The notes under the pieces were generated by a model, which saw only the letters and a list, made by a program, of their open reading frames with translations, was not told the origin of the DNA and searched no databases. DNA of 11,789 bases from an uncultured Clostridia bacterium (GTDB lineage: Bacteria; Bacillota; Clostridia; Lachnospirales; CAG-274). Location: the NCBI GenBank assembly GCA_947629215.1, contig CANRCU010000041.1:1-11789 (forward strand). The letters run 5' to 3'. Positions 1-6,878 of the stretch are shown one piece after another (positions within the stretch are counted from its first letter, which is position 1; every line of letters starts with the position of its first letter). The position numbers were made by a program, and so were the translations under genes.

Positions 1-176
1 CCGAAAAGAAAAACGGACAGCGTAGCGGAATAGTTACTTGGTCTGATGGCCGTACCGCCGGAGGAAATATCGAAAACGGGACGCAGGATTTTATTACTTA
101 TGGCGAAAATGTTTCAGACCCTGTTTCGGGATATGTATACTTAGAAACGAAAACCGGAAACCTGCATCTGGTTTAG
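1..176 (+). CDS. CnaB adhesin, N-terminal part, 5' end outside window, closed by in-frame TAG
   Basis: The frame is open from the left edge (first full codon at 3) to TAG at 174-176. The last residues, KTGNLHLV, are the first strand of a SpaA/CnaB domain (compare GKISIVKHTDNG and KGSLKIVKTSSDG in later domains). After the TAG the same frame continues with TSEDGKVEGISF, which is the rest of that strand and the next turn, and it stays open to 3374. So this is the upstream half of one long adhesin gene and not a separate short gene. The residues before it (ENVSDPVSGYVYLETKTG) look like the end of a preceding beta domain. As read, it would yield a truncated protein without its wall anchor. Whether the TAG is real, a polymorphism or an assembly error cannot be told from this copy. 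Confidence 0.6.
   Translation, partial: EKKNGQRSGIVTWSDGRTAGGNIENGTQDFITYGENVSDPVSGYVYLETKTGNLHLV
174..176 (+). other. In-frame amber codon at the isopeptide lysine position
   Basis: TAG lies where the domain family has the lysine that forms the intramolecular isopeptide bond: LHLV-stop-TSEDG against ISIVKHTDNG, LKITKYDAQTG and LKIVKTSSDG further down the same protein. One base change (AAG to TAG) explains it. The partner residues of the same domain, a Glu in YTVTEQ and an Asn in VTFNNTL, are still present. TAG is used as an ordinary stop by at least two other genes in the window (ends at 6511 and 8454), which argues against general amber reassignment. Confidence 0.75.
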
Positions 177-446
177 ACATCCGAAGACGGCAAAGTTGAA
201 GGTATAAGTTTTACTATTACAGGAGATGGCGGTTATAACGTAACCAAGAAAACAGATTCTAAAGGCGTTATTGATATAGCTGACATTAATCCGGGCATAT
301 ATACTGTAACCGAGCAATCTATAGACAGGTATCAACCGCAGGAATCTAAAAAAGTTACAATCGTTAGCGGTCAAACTGCAACGGTAACTTTCAATAACAC
401 CTTAAAACGCGGCGACCTTCAGGTTACCAAAGACTCTGAAGACGGA

Positions 447-3374
447 ATGAATGAGGGCGTTAAATTTCATCTTTTTGGAACATCCTTATCGGGAAATAAG
501 GTGGATGAATATGCTGTAACCAACAGCGACGGAATCGCGACATTTGAAGATGTCCTTATATCCGGAAGCAGCCCGTATACGATAGAAGAAGTGAATACCG
601 ATGCACGTTATGTTGTACCGAAGGATCAGACTGTACCTATACAATGGGCAAAAGTATCAAAAGTCAAGTTTACAAATGTTCTGAAGAAATTTCGGGTTAC
701 CGTTCATAAAACTGACGCGGAAACCGAGAAAGCTCAGGGTGATGCCTCGCTGGCGGGAGCTGTTTACGGTATATATCAAGGTGACAAGCTTGTAGACAGC
801 TACACTACAGATGCAAACGGATCGTTTACGACTGATTATTATGTATGCGGATACAACTGGACTGTAAAGGAAATAAGTCCAAGTGAAGGTTATCTTCTTA
901 ACGAATCCACATATGCTGTGGTGGGTTCAAAGCCCGAAATGTACACATTAGAATATAATTCGAGCAGCCTTAATGTAAAAGAGTCTGTCGAAAAGGGCAA
1001 AATATCAATTGTAAAACACACCGATAACGGGGAAACGGGGATAGAAACACCCGAAGCCGGTGCGGTGTTTAATGTATATCTGAAGTCCGCAGGTTCGTAT
1101 GAAAAAGCAAAAAATACAGAGAAAGACGTTCTGACCTGCGATGAAAACGGATTTGCGGAAACCAAGCTGCTGCCATATGGCGTCTATATAGTTCATCAGG
1201 TATCAGGTTGGGAAGGAAGAGATAAAATTAAGGATTTTGAAGTCTTTATATCAGATGATAACAAGACTTACCGTTATATCTTAAACAATTCCGATTTCAA
1301 ATCCCATTTGAAAATCACAAAATATGATGCACAAACCGGAAAAACGATTCCGTATGCAGGTGCGGGATTTCAGATTTTCAAACCCGATGGGACCAAAATA
1401 ACGCAAACATATACATATCCTGAGGTTACGACAATCGATACATTCTATACCAGCAATTCAGGCGAAATTGTAACGCCAGAAGCACTTGAGTATGGCAACG
1501 GTTATTATATAGTCGAAGTGGCGGCGCCATACGGATATGTACTTGATGACGAACCCGTTTATTTTGATATAAACGAAGAAACAGCAGTCGAAGAAGACGG
1601 CATTACTGTTGTAAAAGTTAAAAAGGCAGATAAAGTCCAAAAAGGAATTATTAAGGTAAAAAAGACCGGAGAAATATTTTCCGAGGTTTCTGTAACGGAC
1701 GATATTTATCAGCCTGTATATGCCAACACGGGGCTTCAGGGCGCCGTTTATGACATAGTAGCCGGAGAAGATATATACACGCCTGACGGTACGCTGCGTT
1801 ATAAAGCTGACAGCGTAGTCGATAGTATAGAAACAAACAGCGACGGATTTGCTTCAAGCAAAGAGCTTTTCTTAGGCAGATACAATATTGTCGAGGTCAA
1901 ATCACCATACGGAACTGTTATCAACGATCAGCCTATCGAAGTGGATATTACCTATGCAGGGCAGGAGATAGCCGTTACTGATGTTACATCTGAGTGTTAT
2001 AATGAGCGGCAAAAGGTTTCGGTTTCAATGACAAAATTATTTGAAACGGATGAGCTGTTCGGAATAGGAACAAACGGTGAAATAAATTCTGTAGTGTTTG
2101 GTCTGTTTGCCGAAGAGGATATTCGTGCTGCTGACGGCAGCGTTATACCAAAAGACGGAATGATAGAAAGAATATCGATTAGCGATGACGACACGATAAG
2201 CGTAAGCACCGACCTTCCGTTCGGTAAATACTATTTAAGAGAGCTTGAAACAGATGATCATTATGTTCTGATTTCGGATGTTTACCCGTTTGAATTCAAA
2301 TATGGCGATCAGGATGAACCGGTTATAGAAATTAAACCTAACGATGGGACTCCCGTTGAAAATAAAATCAAGCGGGGCGACATAAAGGGTATAAAGGTTG
2401 ACGAAACGGATGTGCCTCTCGGCGGCGCAACAATAGGTCTTTTCAAGAATGATTGTGAAGAATTCAATGAAGAGAACGCCCTCTTAACAGTCGTTACTTC
2501 GGATGACGGCAGCTTTGAGTTTTCCGATATTCCTTATGGCGAATGGATAGTGCGTGAAATAGCACAGCCGGAGGGATTTGTCCTATGTGACGCTTTGTTC
2601 CACATTGCCGTATTAAACGATGCCGAGATTGTCGAAATAAAGATAACCAACAATTTCATTCGCGGCAATCTGAGCCTTACAAAATATGATGCGGATTTTC
2701 CGGAAAATAAACTCACCGGCGCTGAATTTGAGGTATATCGTGACACGAACGAGAACAAGGAATTCGACGGCGATGACGAATTGATAGGTTTGATGGAAGA
2801 AACATTCAAAGGCGTCTATGAGATGACTGATATACAATTTGGAGGCGTGTTTGTAAAAGAAAAAACCGCTCCGGAGGGATTCGTTATTGACGAAAATGCT
2901 TATTATATTTTCATTGACACCGACGGAAAAACCTACGATGTTGAAAATGAAGCCGGAGTCGGATTTATGAATCAATCCAAAAAAGGCTCTCTCAAGATCG
3001 TTAAGACATCATCCGATGGGCGGAAAGACGGATTTGAATTCAGAGTGACCGGACCATACGGGTATGAACAGACATTCAAAACACCGGATACCGGAGAGAT
3101 CTTGATCGAGGATCTCAGGATAGGCGAATACGTGGTTACTGAAATTAAAAACGATGTAAGCGAAAGCTACATAATCTCGGATCCTATAACGGTTGAAGTT
3201 ATTGCGGATGAAACGATTGTCGTAAATGTCCACAATGATAAAATCACAGTAGATACGCCGCCTAATACGGGCTACAATATAAATCTGTGGCTTTGGATAA
3301 TTCTCGCAGTATCCGGCGCCGTTTTGGCTGTAATAACATTCTTCAGCGGACGCAAGAAAGGACAGCAAAAGTAA
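447..3374 (+). CDS. Wall-anchored multi-domain CnaB/SpaA adhesin, C-terminal part
   Basis: A 975-residue product from the first ATG after the TAG; the open frame itself starts at 177. No ribosome binding site precedes 447 and homology starts earlier, so this ATG is probably not a natural start. The protein is a string of about nine complete CnaB-type beta domains (approximate starts at residues 1, 81, 183, 285, 399, 521, 643, 739 and 846). Each shows a first-strand Lys (K88, K190, K292, K746, K853), a Glu before an APxGY-like turn (VEVAAPYGY, VKEKTAPEGF) and often a closing Asn, the pattern of self-made isopeptide bonds. The end is a cell-wall sorting signal: PPNTG (938-942), a membrane helix (about 946-967) and the basic tail GRKKGQQK. 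PPNTG differs from LPXTG, so a matching sortase would be needed; none is in the window. The likely role is a surface stalk or adhesin. Confidence 0.8.
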   Translation: MNEGVKFHLFGTSLSGNKVDEYAVTNSDGIATFEDVLISGSSPYTIEEVNTDARYVVPKDQTVPIQWAKVSKVKFTNVLKKFRVTVHKTDAETEKAQGDASLAGAVYGIYQGDKLVDSYTTDANGSFTTDYYVCGYNWTVKEISPSEGYLLNESTYAVVGSKPEMYTLEYNSSSLNVKESVEKGKISIVKHTDNGETGIETPEAGAVFNVYLKSAGSYEKAKNTEKDVLTCDENGFAETKLLPYGVYIVHQVSGWEGRDKIKDFEVFISDDNKTYRYILNNSDFKSHLKITKYDAQTGKTIPYAGAGFQIFKPDGTKITQTYTYPEVTTIDTFYTSNSGEIVTPEALEYGNGYYIVEVAAPYGYVLDDEPVYFDINEETAVEEDGITVVKVKKADKVQKGIIKVKKTGEIFSEVSVTDDIYQPVYANTGLQGAVYDIVAGEDIYTPDGTLRYKADSVVDSIETNSDGFASSKELFLGRYNIVEVKSPYGTVINDQPIEVDITYAGQEIAVTDVTSECYNERQKVSVSMTKLFETDELFGIGTNGEINSVVFGLFAEEDIRAADGSVIPKDGMIERISISDDDTISVSTDLPFGKYYLRELETDDHYVLISDVYPFEFKYGDQDEPVIEIKPNDGTPVENKIKRGDIKGIKVDETDVPLGGATIGLFKNDCEEFNEENALLTVVTSDDGSFEFSDIPYGEWIVREIAQPEGFVLCDALFHIAVLNDAEIVEIKITNNFIRGNLSLTKYDADFPENKLTGAEFEVYRDTNENKEFDGDDELIGLMEETFKGVYEMTDIQFGGVFVKEKTAPEGFVIDENAYYIFIDTDGKTYDVENEAGVGFMNQSKKGSLKIVKTSSDGRKDGFEFRVTGPYGYEQTFKTPDTGEILIEDLRIGEYVVTEIKNDVSESYIISDPITVEVIADETIVVNVHNDKITVDTPPNTGYNINLWLWIILAVSGAVLAVITFFSGRKKGQQK

Positions 3375-3398
3375 CCGCACCTAAAGTGCTGTTAATTT

Positions 3399-3404
3399 AG
3401 GAGG
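3399..3404 (+). promoter_or_regulatory. Strong ribosome binding site AGGAGG
   Basis: Perfect AGGAGG seven bases before the ATG at 3412. It fixes that start and contrasts with the absence of any such site before 447. Confidence 0.8.
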
Positions 3405-3411
3405 TATACCA

Positions 3412-4101
3412 ATGCGTATTAAACATAAAATATCACTAATAGCCATGCTGGGACTGATGGCCTGTTCTATGACAATGGGCATATCGGCCTCAGCTGCGGC
3501 TCAGGGAACCAACGGTTCAGAAGCTCAGGTCATTCAAGCTGAGCAGTTGGAGATCCAGTTAGGAAATGATTTAGCCGGTGTCGGATTTCAGCTTAAAACC
3601 GACGCTGGCATTTATCCTAACATTATAACCGCAGACAAAAACGGAATCGTAAAGTTAGAAATAGGCGGCAGCAAGTCATATGTCTTAACTCGTGTTGCAT
3701 CTAAGCCGAATGCTGCTGCGTCTGACTCGCAAGTCTCTTCCACAACAGACAAATCGATTTCTGAAAAAAAATCCATAACAGAAGAACCTGCTCCTGGAGT
3801 TTCAACGGCAAATCCGTCTGAAATAACTTCGCCAGAATCTTCAGAGGAGATCTCATCCGAAGGAGAGACCCCCGGTGACAGCGATACAGAAATCGGAGAT
3901 ATACCGATACTGCATATTATATTATTTATAGGCGGAATGATCGCTGCTGCTGGAGGACTTGTTTTGCTGCGCTATGTCCAAAACCATAGAAACAGCAGCA
4001 AACGATATTACAGATATTATGATGATGAGGACGAGGACGACGATGAGGATGACGATTATGATGATTATGAAGACGAGCCTGACGAATCAGAAGACGATTG
4101 A
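3412..4101 (+). CDS. Secreted membrane-anchored protein with acidic cytoplasmic tail (CD1107/DUF4366-like layout)
   Basis: 229 residues. A signal peptide (basic MRIKHK, hydrophobic core, likely cut near ASAAA at about 26-30) is followed by a small beta-like domain (about 45-95) whose pattern DLAGVGFQLKTDAGIY...DKNGIVKLEIGG resembles a reduced CnaB domain. Then come a Ser/Glu/Pro-rich linker (about 100-160), one membrane helix (about 163-187), a short basic stretch, and a tail of almost only Asp, Glu and Tyr (203-229). The same order (signal, short domain, linker, helix, acidic tail) is known from the CD1107/DUF4366 family of Tn1549-like conjugative elements; this match is by layout from memory, not by a search. 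It starts 37 bases after the adhesin and probably shares its transcript. It may assist surface display or act at the cell envelope during transfer. Confidence 0.7.
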   Translation: MRIKHKISLIAMLGLMACSMTMGISASAAAQGTNGSEAQVIQAEQLEIQLGNDLAGVGFQLKTDAGIYPNIITADKNGIVKLEIGGSKSYVLTRVASKPNAAASDSQVSSTTDKSISEKKSITEEPAPGVSTANPSEITSPESSEEISSEGETPGDSDTEIGDIPILHIILFIGGMIAAAGGLVLLRYVQNHRNSSKRYYRYYDDEDEDDDEDDDYDDYEDEPDESEDD

Positions 4102-4155
4102 TTTAATGTGCGTTATTAATTAAAAACTTAAAGAGAAAAAATATCACATTATCGC

Positions 4156-4184
4156 TTGACAAATAGATTTGGATTTGTTATAAT
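4156..4184 (+). promoter_or_regulatory. Consensus sigma-A promoter with extended -10
   Basis: TTGACA at 4156-4161, 17 bases, TATAAT at 4179-4184, with TG one base before the -10 box (4176-4177). This is a full-consensus vegetative promoter. Transcription should start near 4191 and run into the folded RNA that follows. Confidence 0.8.
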
Positions 4185-4190
4185 TAAATC

Positions 4191-4405
4191 GTGGAAGAGA
4201 CTTGCGTTCAGGCTTTCGGTTCCATAGTTAATGTTTAACAAATCAATCGTTACAGGTCGCGCACAGAGTGATCTTAATAACGCAAGTCAATTGAATATTA
4301 TCAGCCGGAAGGCTGCAAATTCCGCAGAGTCGATTGCTGGATGAGACACATAACTCCAGCATAGTGGTTCTGTTTGTTTTTTGCAGTTCTTCCGGCTTTT
4401 TTCTT
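4191..4405 (+). ncRNA. Folded leader RNA or small RNA with terminator and possible antiterminator
   Basis: Runs from the consensus promoter to a hairpin and T-rich tract. Visible helices: 4199-4208 with 4279-4288 (10 bp, perfect); a long imperfect stem 4303-4319 with 4380-4397; inside it 4325-4329 with 4368-4372 and 4335-4341 with 4355-4361. In addition 4209-4221 can pair with 4303-4315 (12 of 13 positions, two of them G-U). That would either make a pseudoknot with the first helix or compete with the terminator stem. No protein frame of note lies in it. It could be a stand-alone small RNA or a switch controlling the operon starting at 4468. I do not recognise the family. Confidence 0.6.
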
Positions 4406-4410
4406 TTAAT
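4303..4410 (+). terminator. Long-stem intrinsic terminator/attenuator
   Basis: AGCCGGAAG (4303-4311) pairs perfectly with 4389-4397, continued by CTGCAAA (4313-4319) with 4380-4386, followed by a run of T with one C. It sits before the operon that begins at 4468, for which I see no other good promoter, so regulated read-through is plausible. Confidence 0.65.
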
Positions 4411-4467
4411 TTTTATCAGCATCAAAAATGGAAAATGTTTTTTTGAGTGAAAAAATAGGAGAACTCA

Positions 4468-4998
4468 ATGAAAGATAAAAATATAAAAAGCAATGCTGTT
4501 TTATACAGTAAAGGGGGTAACGACGAATGTATGACATTGGATTATGGGGTAAAGCCAATCATAAAATACGTCCCCAAAGATGCTGTAGTATGGTGTCCGT
4601 TTGACAAATGGTATAGCCAATTCGTTAAACAAATTACAGATAACGGAAACAAGGTGATTTTTACTCATATAGACAGCGGAAACGATTTTTATTTATTTGA
4701 ACCTGATGAGCATTGGGATTGCATTGTCAGCAACCCGCCATTTACAAACAAACGTAAGATCTTTGAGCGAGCATTAAGCTTCGATAAGCCATTTGCAATT
4801 CTAATGAGTAATACATGGTTAAACGACGCGGCACCAAAGCAATTGTTCAAAGACAAGGACTTACAGCTGCTTATGTTTGACAAGCGAATGAAATTTTTCA
4901 ATAATGGAGTGATCAATAATAAAATTACTTTTAGTTCAAGCTATTATTGCTACAACTTTTTGCCTAAGCAAATTATAATGGAAACGCTTGAATGCTAA
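4468..4998 (+). CDS. Phage/ICE-type DNA adenine methyltransferase-like protein
   Basis: 176 residues; AGGAG at 4457-4461 supports the start. The clear motif is SNPPF (88-92, in HWDCIVSNPPFTNK), which matches catalytic motif IV (N/D-PP-Y/F/W) of N6-adenine methyltransferases. The N-terminal part VVWCPFD...VIFTHIDSGNDF (40-74) occupies the place of the SAM-binding strand and loop but has no glycine-rich motif I. Short proteins of this kind are common in phages and conjugative elements, often with doubtful names such as sugar-phosphate nucleotidyltransferase. At 176 residues it lacks an obvious target recognition domain. It is first in an apparent operon with the zinc-finger and sigma-factor genes. 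Catalytic activity is not certain. Confidence 0.6.
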   Translation: MKDKNIKSNAVLYSKGGNDECMTLDYGVKPIIKYVPKDAVVWCPFDKWYSQFVKQITDNGNKVIFTHIDSGNDFYLFEPDEHWDCIVSNPPFTNKRKIFERALSFDKPFAILMSNTWLNDAAPKQLFKDKDLQLLMFDKRMKFFNNGVINNKITFSSSYYCYNFLPKQIIMETLEC

Positions 4999-5018
4999 CC
5001 GTTACAGGAGGTGATATA

Positions 5019-5456
5019 ATGAAGAAAAATAAAAAATCCAAAAATCCGATGAGTATGCGCTGCCCATATTGTGGAGCTACAGTAGTATACCGAAAAGCAG
5101 ATGATATATATCACGATCATAAAGATCGAATGATGTATGTATGTTCGCGATATCCGGAATGTGACGCTTATGTTCGTGTTCATGAGGGTACGAATATTCC
5201 TGTCGGGACATTGGCGAACCGTAACCTCAGGTCATTAAGGCGTACTGCACATCAGTATTTCGACAAGCTGTATAAAACGGGAATTATGAGTAAAGACGAA
5301 GCATATTCGTGGCTTGCATATCTGATTGATTCTCCGATTTCGCAGGCTCATATAGGATATCTTGGCGAATATTACTGTCGTGAAGTTATAAAGCAAAGCA
5401 AACTGGTGCTGGAAAGAAATATGAAAAAGAATGGAAAAGCTCGGAATCCGGCTTAA
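5019..5456 (+). CDS. Zinc-finger-containing protein (DUF3268-like)
   Basis: 145 residues from ATG 5019, chosen because AGGAGGTGA at 5006-5014 lies just before it; an upstream ATG at 4992 overlaps the previous gene and has no such site. The N-terminus is basic (KKNKKSK). Cys15 and Cys18 (CPYCG) with Cys42 and Cys48 (CSRYPEC) form a C-x2-C...C-x5-C zinc ribbon. The rest, including NLRSLRRTAHQYFDKLYKTG, SKDEAYSWLAYLI and HIGYLGEYYCREVI, matches what I know of the zinc-finger-containing proteins of phages and ICEs (DUF3268). The role is unknown; nucleic acid binding is likely. Only 20 bases separate it from the gene before, and 18 from the sigma factor after. Confidence 0.7.
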   Translation: MKKNKKSKNPMSMRCPYCGATVVYRKADDIYHDHKDRMMYVCSRYPECDAYVRVHEGTNIPVGTLANRNLRSLRRTAHQYFDKLYKTGIMSKDEAYSWLAYLIDSPISQAHIGYLGEYYCREVIKQSKLVLERNMKKNGKARNPA

Positions 5457-5474
5457 AGAAAGTTGGTGAGATAA

Positions 5475-6002
5475 ATGAAATTGACGGCTCAACAGCAAAA
5501 ATTAGTGGAAGACAATCTTGGCTTGGTTCATAAAGTCATTAAAGATAAATTAAAGTTCCGGAGTCAAATCGGGATTTATACTTACGATGATCTGTTTCAA
5601 ATAGGCTGTATTGGACTATGCAAATCAGCGTATACAGACAAGGGCGGCACTTTTTCAACCTATGCATACAGAATCATATGGAATGAGATATGCGACGCGT
5701 TGATATACTCGAACAAAAGGCAGCGAACCGAAACGATTGAGGAAGATATTCAGGCACAGACCGCAGAACCCTCTTCAGAGCTTAAAATTGATATATCCGC
5801 AGCTTTGGATTCGGCAAAGCGTTCTGCATCTCCCTGCATCGTTAAAGGAATAGAATCTATTATTATGATGAGTCAAGGATACACCTGTCGGGAAATAGGA
5901 AGAATGTATAATTCTACCGACAAGCAAATATCAGCTGTTATATCAAAAGCCAGAAAATATTTACGCAGCCGAGAAGATATACAACAGTTGATCAGCGCAT
6001 GA
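5475..6002 (+). CDS. Small sigma-70 family RNA polymerase sigma factor
   Basis: 175 residues. Region 2 is clear: NLGLVHKVI (14-22), DDLFQIGCIGLCKSA (38-52) for core binding, and GGTFSTYAYRIIWNEICDAL (57-76) for -10 recognition. A weaker region 4 helix-turn-helix lies at about 120-165 (SQGYTCREIGRMYNSTDKQISAVISKARKYL). There is no region 1 or 3. This layout is that of sporulation-like or element-borne sigma factors. GGTGAG before the ATG is a fair ribosome binding site. It is the last gene of the 4468-6002 operon and is followed directly by a terminator. It probably turns on other genes of the mobile element; its target promoters cannot be read from the window. Confidence 0.8.
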   Translation: MKLTAQQQKLVEDNLGLVHKVIKDKLKFRSQIGIYTYDDLFQIGCIGLCKSAYTDKGGTFSTYAYRIIWNEICDALIYSNKRQRTETIEEDIQAQTAEPSSELKIDISAALDSAKRSASPCIVKGIESIIMMSQGYTCREIGRMYNSTDKQISAVISKARKYLRSREDIQQLISA

Positions 6003-6005
6003 TAA

Positions 6006-6044
6006 AAGGCACTTTGAAGTATAAAGCCTCAAAGTGCCTTTTTC
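6006..6044 (+). terminator. Intrinsic terminator after sigma factor
   Basis: 12-bp perfect stem (6006-6017 with 6029-6040), 11-base loop, then TTTTC. It lies only 14 bases before the next ATG, so the signal peptidase gene depends on read-through or on a promoter hidden near here. Confidence 0.8.
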
Positions 6045-6058
6045 TGTAAAGAAAGGAT

Positions 6059-6511
6059 ATGAAAAAATGTATGAAATCGCATAAAATTAAACCGATATGG
6101 GTTGTGCCGGTAGCTGTTACCGCTGCCGCCTTATTTATATTAAATTTTGTGATTTTTATCGGGTATGTTCCGTCCGAATCAATGTCGCCGACTATAAAAA
6201 TCGGAAGCGCTATTATCGGAACAAGAATATTTTGCGTTCCCAAGAAAGGTGACGTAATCATTTTTAAGCATAACGATTCGATTTTAGTCAAGAGAGTAGC
6301 TGCTGTAACCGGAGAGCAAATAGATTTCGACAAATTGGTTTATTCAGATAAGATAAAAAAGCCCGATCGCGAATCTTCTCTAATTACCGTTCCCGAAAAC
6401 TGTTATTTTGTTTTAGGAGATAATACCCAGAATTCGTTCGATTCACGGTACTGGTCAGATCCATTTGTCAAGAAATCAGATGTCATTGCAATCTGCATAA
6501 ATTGCAGATAG
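6059..6511 (+). CDS. Type I signal peptidase (S26 family), small
   Basis: 150 residues. One N-terminal membrane helix (about 13-36) is followed by SESMSPT (39-45) with catalytic Ser41, by KRVAAVTGE with general base Lys78, and by GDNTQNSFDSRYW (120-132), the conserved GDN..SxDSR box. All key residues of a Gram-positive type serine-lysine signal peptidase are present. It is anchored in the membrane with the active site outside. Such small copies are often found next to sortase-dependent adhesins and in conjugative elements, where they cut dedicated secreted proteins; the products at 447 and 3412 are possible substrates. The start is uncertain: GAAAGG sits only two bases before ATG 6059 and 14 bases before an in-frame ATG at 6071. 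The final codons overlap a strong inverted repeat. Confidence 0.85.
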   Translation: MKKCMKSHKIKPIWVVPVAVTAAALFILNFVIFIGYVPSESMSPTIKIGSAIIGTRIFCVPKKGDVIIFKHNDSILVKRVAAVTGEQIDFDKLVYSDKIKKPDRESSLITVPENCYFVLGDNTQNSFDSRYWSDPFVKKSDVIAICINCR

Positions 6512-6568
6512 GCAGATATTGATAAGTTATCGTCCAAACCCCACCACTCAATGGTTCTGCCTATCTGC
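6491..6568 (+). repeat. Competing inverted repeats over the end of the signal peptidase gene
   Basis: The 13-base arm at 6504-6516 is perfectly complementary to 6556-6568, with a further inner pairing 6518-6522 with 6548-6552. The first part of that arm (6503-6509) can pair instead with 6491-6497, closing a five-base loop. The two folds exclude each other. No T tract follows, so it is not a plain terminator. Confidence 0.6.
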
Positions 6569-6629
6569 TGTAAAAATGGGGGATAGTCGTCAAGCAAATC
6601 GACACTATCTTAGGAGTAAAAAAGAAAAT

Positions 6630-6683
6630 ATGTGTAGCAACTATATTATATCAATGCTAAACTTAATATTATTTTTATTGTAA
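6630..6683 (+). CDS. Possible 17-residue hydrophobic peptide
   Basis: MCSNYIISMLNLILFLL, with AGGAG at 6612-6616 thirteen bases upstream, a somewhat long spacing. The peptide is almost fully hydrophobic with a Cys near the start, as in small membrane peptides or toxins. The A+T-rich setting makes chance likely; there is no independent support. Confidence 0.2.
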   Translation: MCSNYIISMLNLILFLL

Positions 6684-6724
6684 AAATCTGTAATCTGTAT
6701 GTAATAAACAGTCGAAATAAATCG

Positions 6725-6758
6725 ATGAAATTCATATTTTAATGAAATTTTCATTTTA
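6725..6758 (+). repeat. Tandem 17-base direct repeat, operator-like
   Basis: Two abutting copies, ATGAAATTCATATTTTA (6725-6741) and ATGAAATTTTCATTTTA (6742-6758), identical at 14 of 17 positions; each contains an ATGAAA...TTCAT-like inverted repeat. They lie about 80 bases before the -10 element of the HTH gene and could bind a regulator. Confidence 0.4.
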
Positions 6759-6837
6759 AGATAACGATGCATTAGGTACAAATATAAACATCCTAACGTC
6801 ATTTTTTTACATGAGTCAAAATCATTCCGGCTGATTG

Positions 6838-6846
6838 TGATAGAAT
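6838..6846 (+). promoter_or_regulatory. Extended -10 promoter element
   Basis: TGA followed by TAGAAT at 6841-6846; no good -35 at the usual distance. Placed 33 bases before the ATG at 6879. Confidence 0.4.
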
Positions 6847-6878
6847 AGACGAAATTTAGAATGAGAGGAGCTATTATA

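Larger units (their letters stand above)
6512..6878 (+). other. Gene-poor structured region before the HTH gene
   Basis: About 365 bases with no long gene. It holds the right arm of the inverted repeat above, a second hairpin (6582-6587 with 6604-6609), AGGAG at 6612-6616, a possible 17-codon hydrophobic peptide (6630-6683), a tandem 17-base repeat (6725-6758) and an extended -10 element (6838-6846). Confidence 0.5.

Noticed and set aside
447..449. ATG at 447 as a genuine start of a separate adhesin
   Set aside because: No ribosome binding site, and the CnaB domain pattern in the same frame runs from before 177; it is an internal Met.
890..3380. Several minus-strand frames inside the adhesin gene
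   Set aside because: They are shadows of the strongly coding + frame, without ribosome binding sites or recognisable domains.
4243..4425. 60-residue minus-strand frame over the structured leader
   Set aside because: It lies across the predicted RNA helices and has no recognisable domain; chance is the best explanation.
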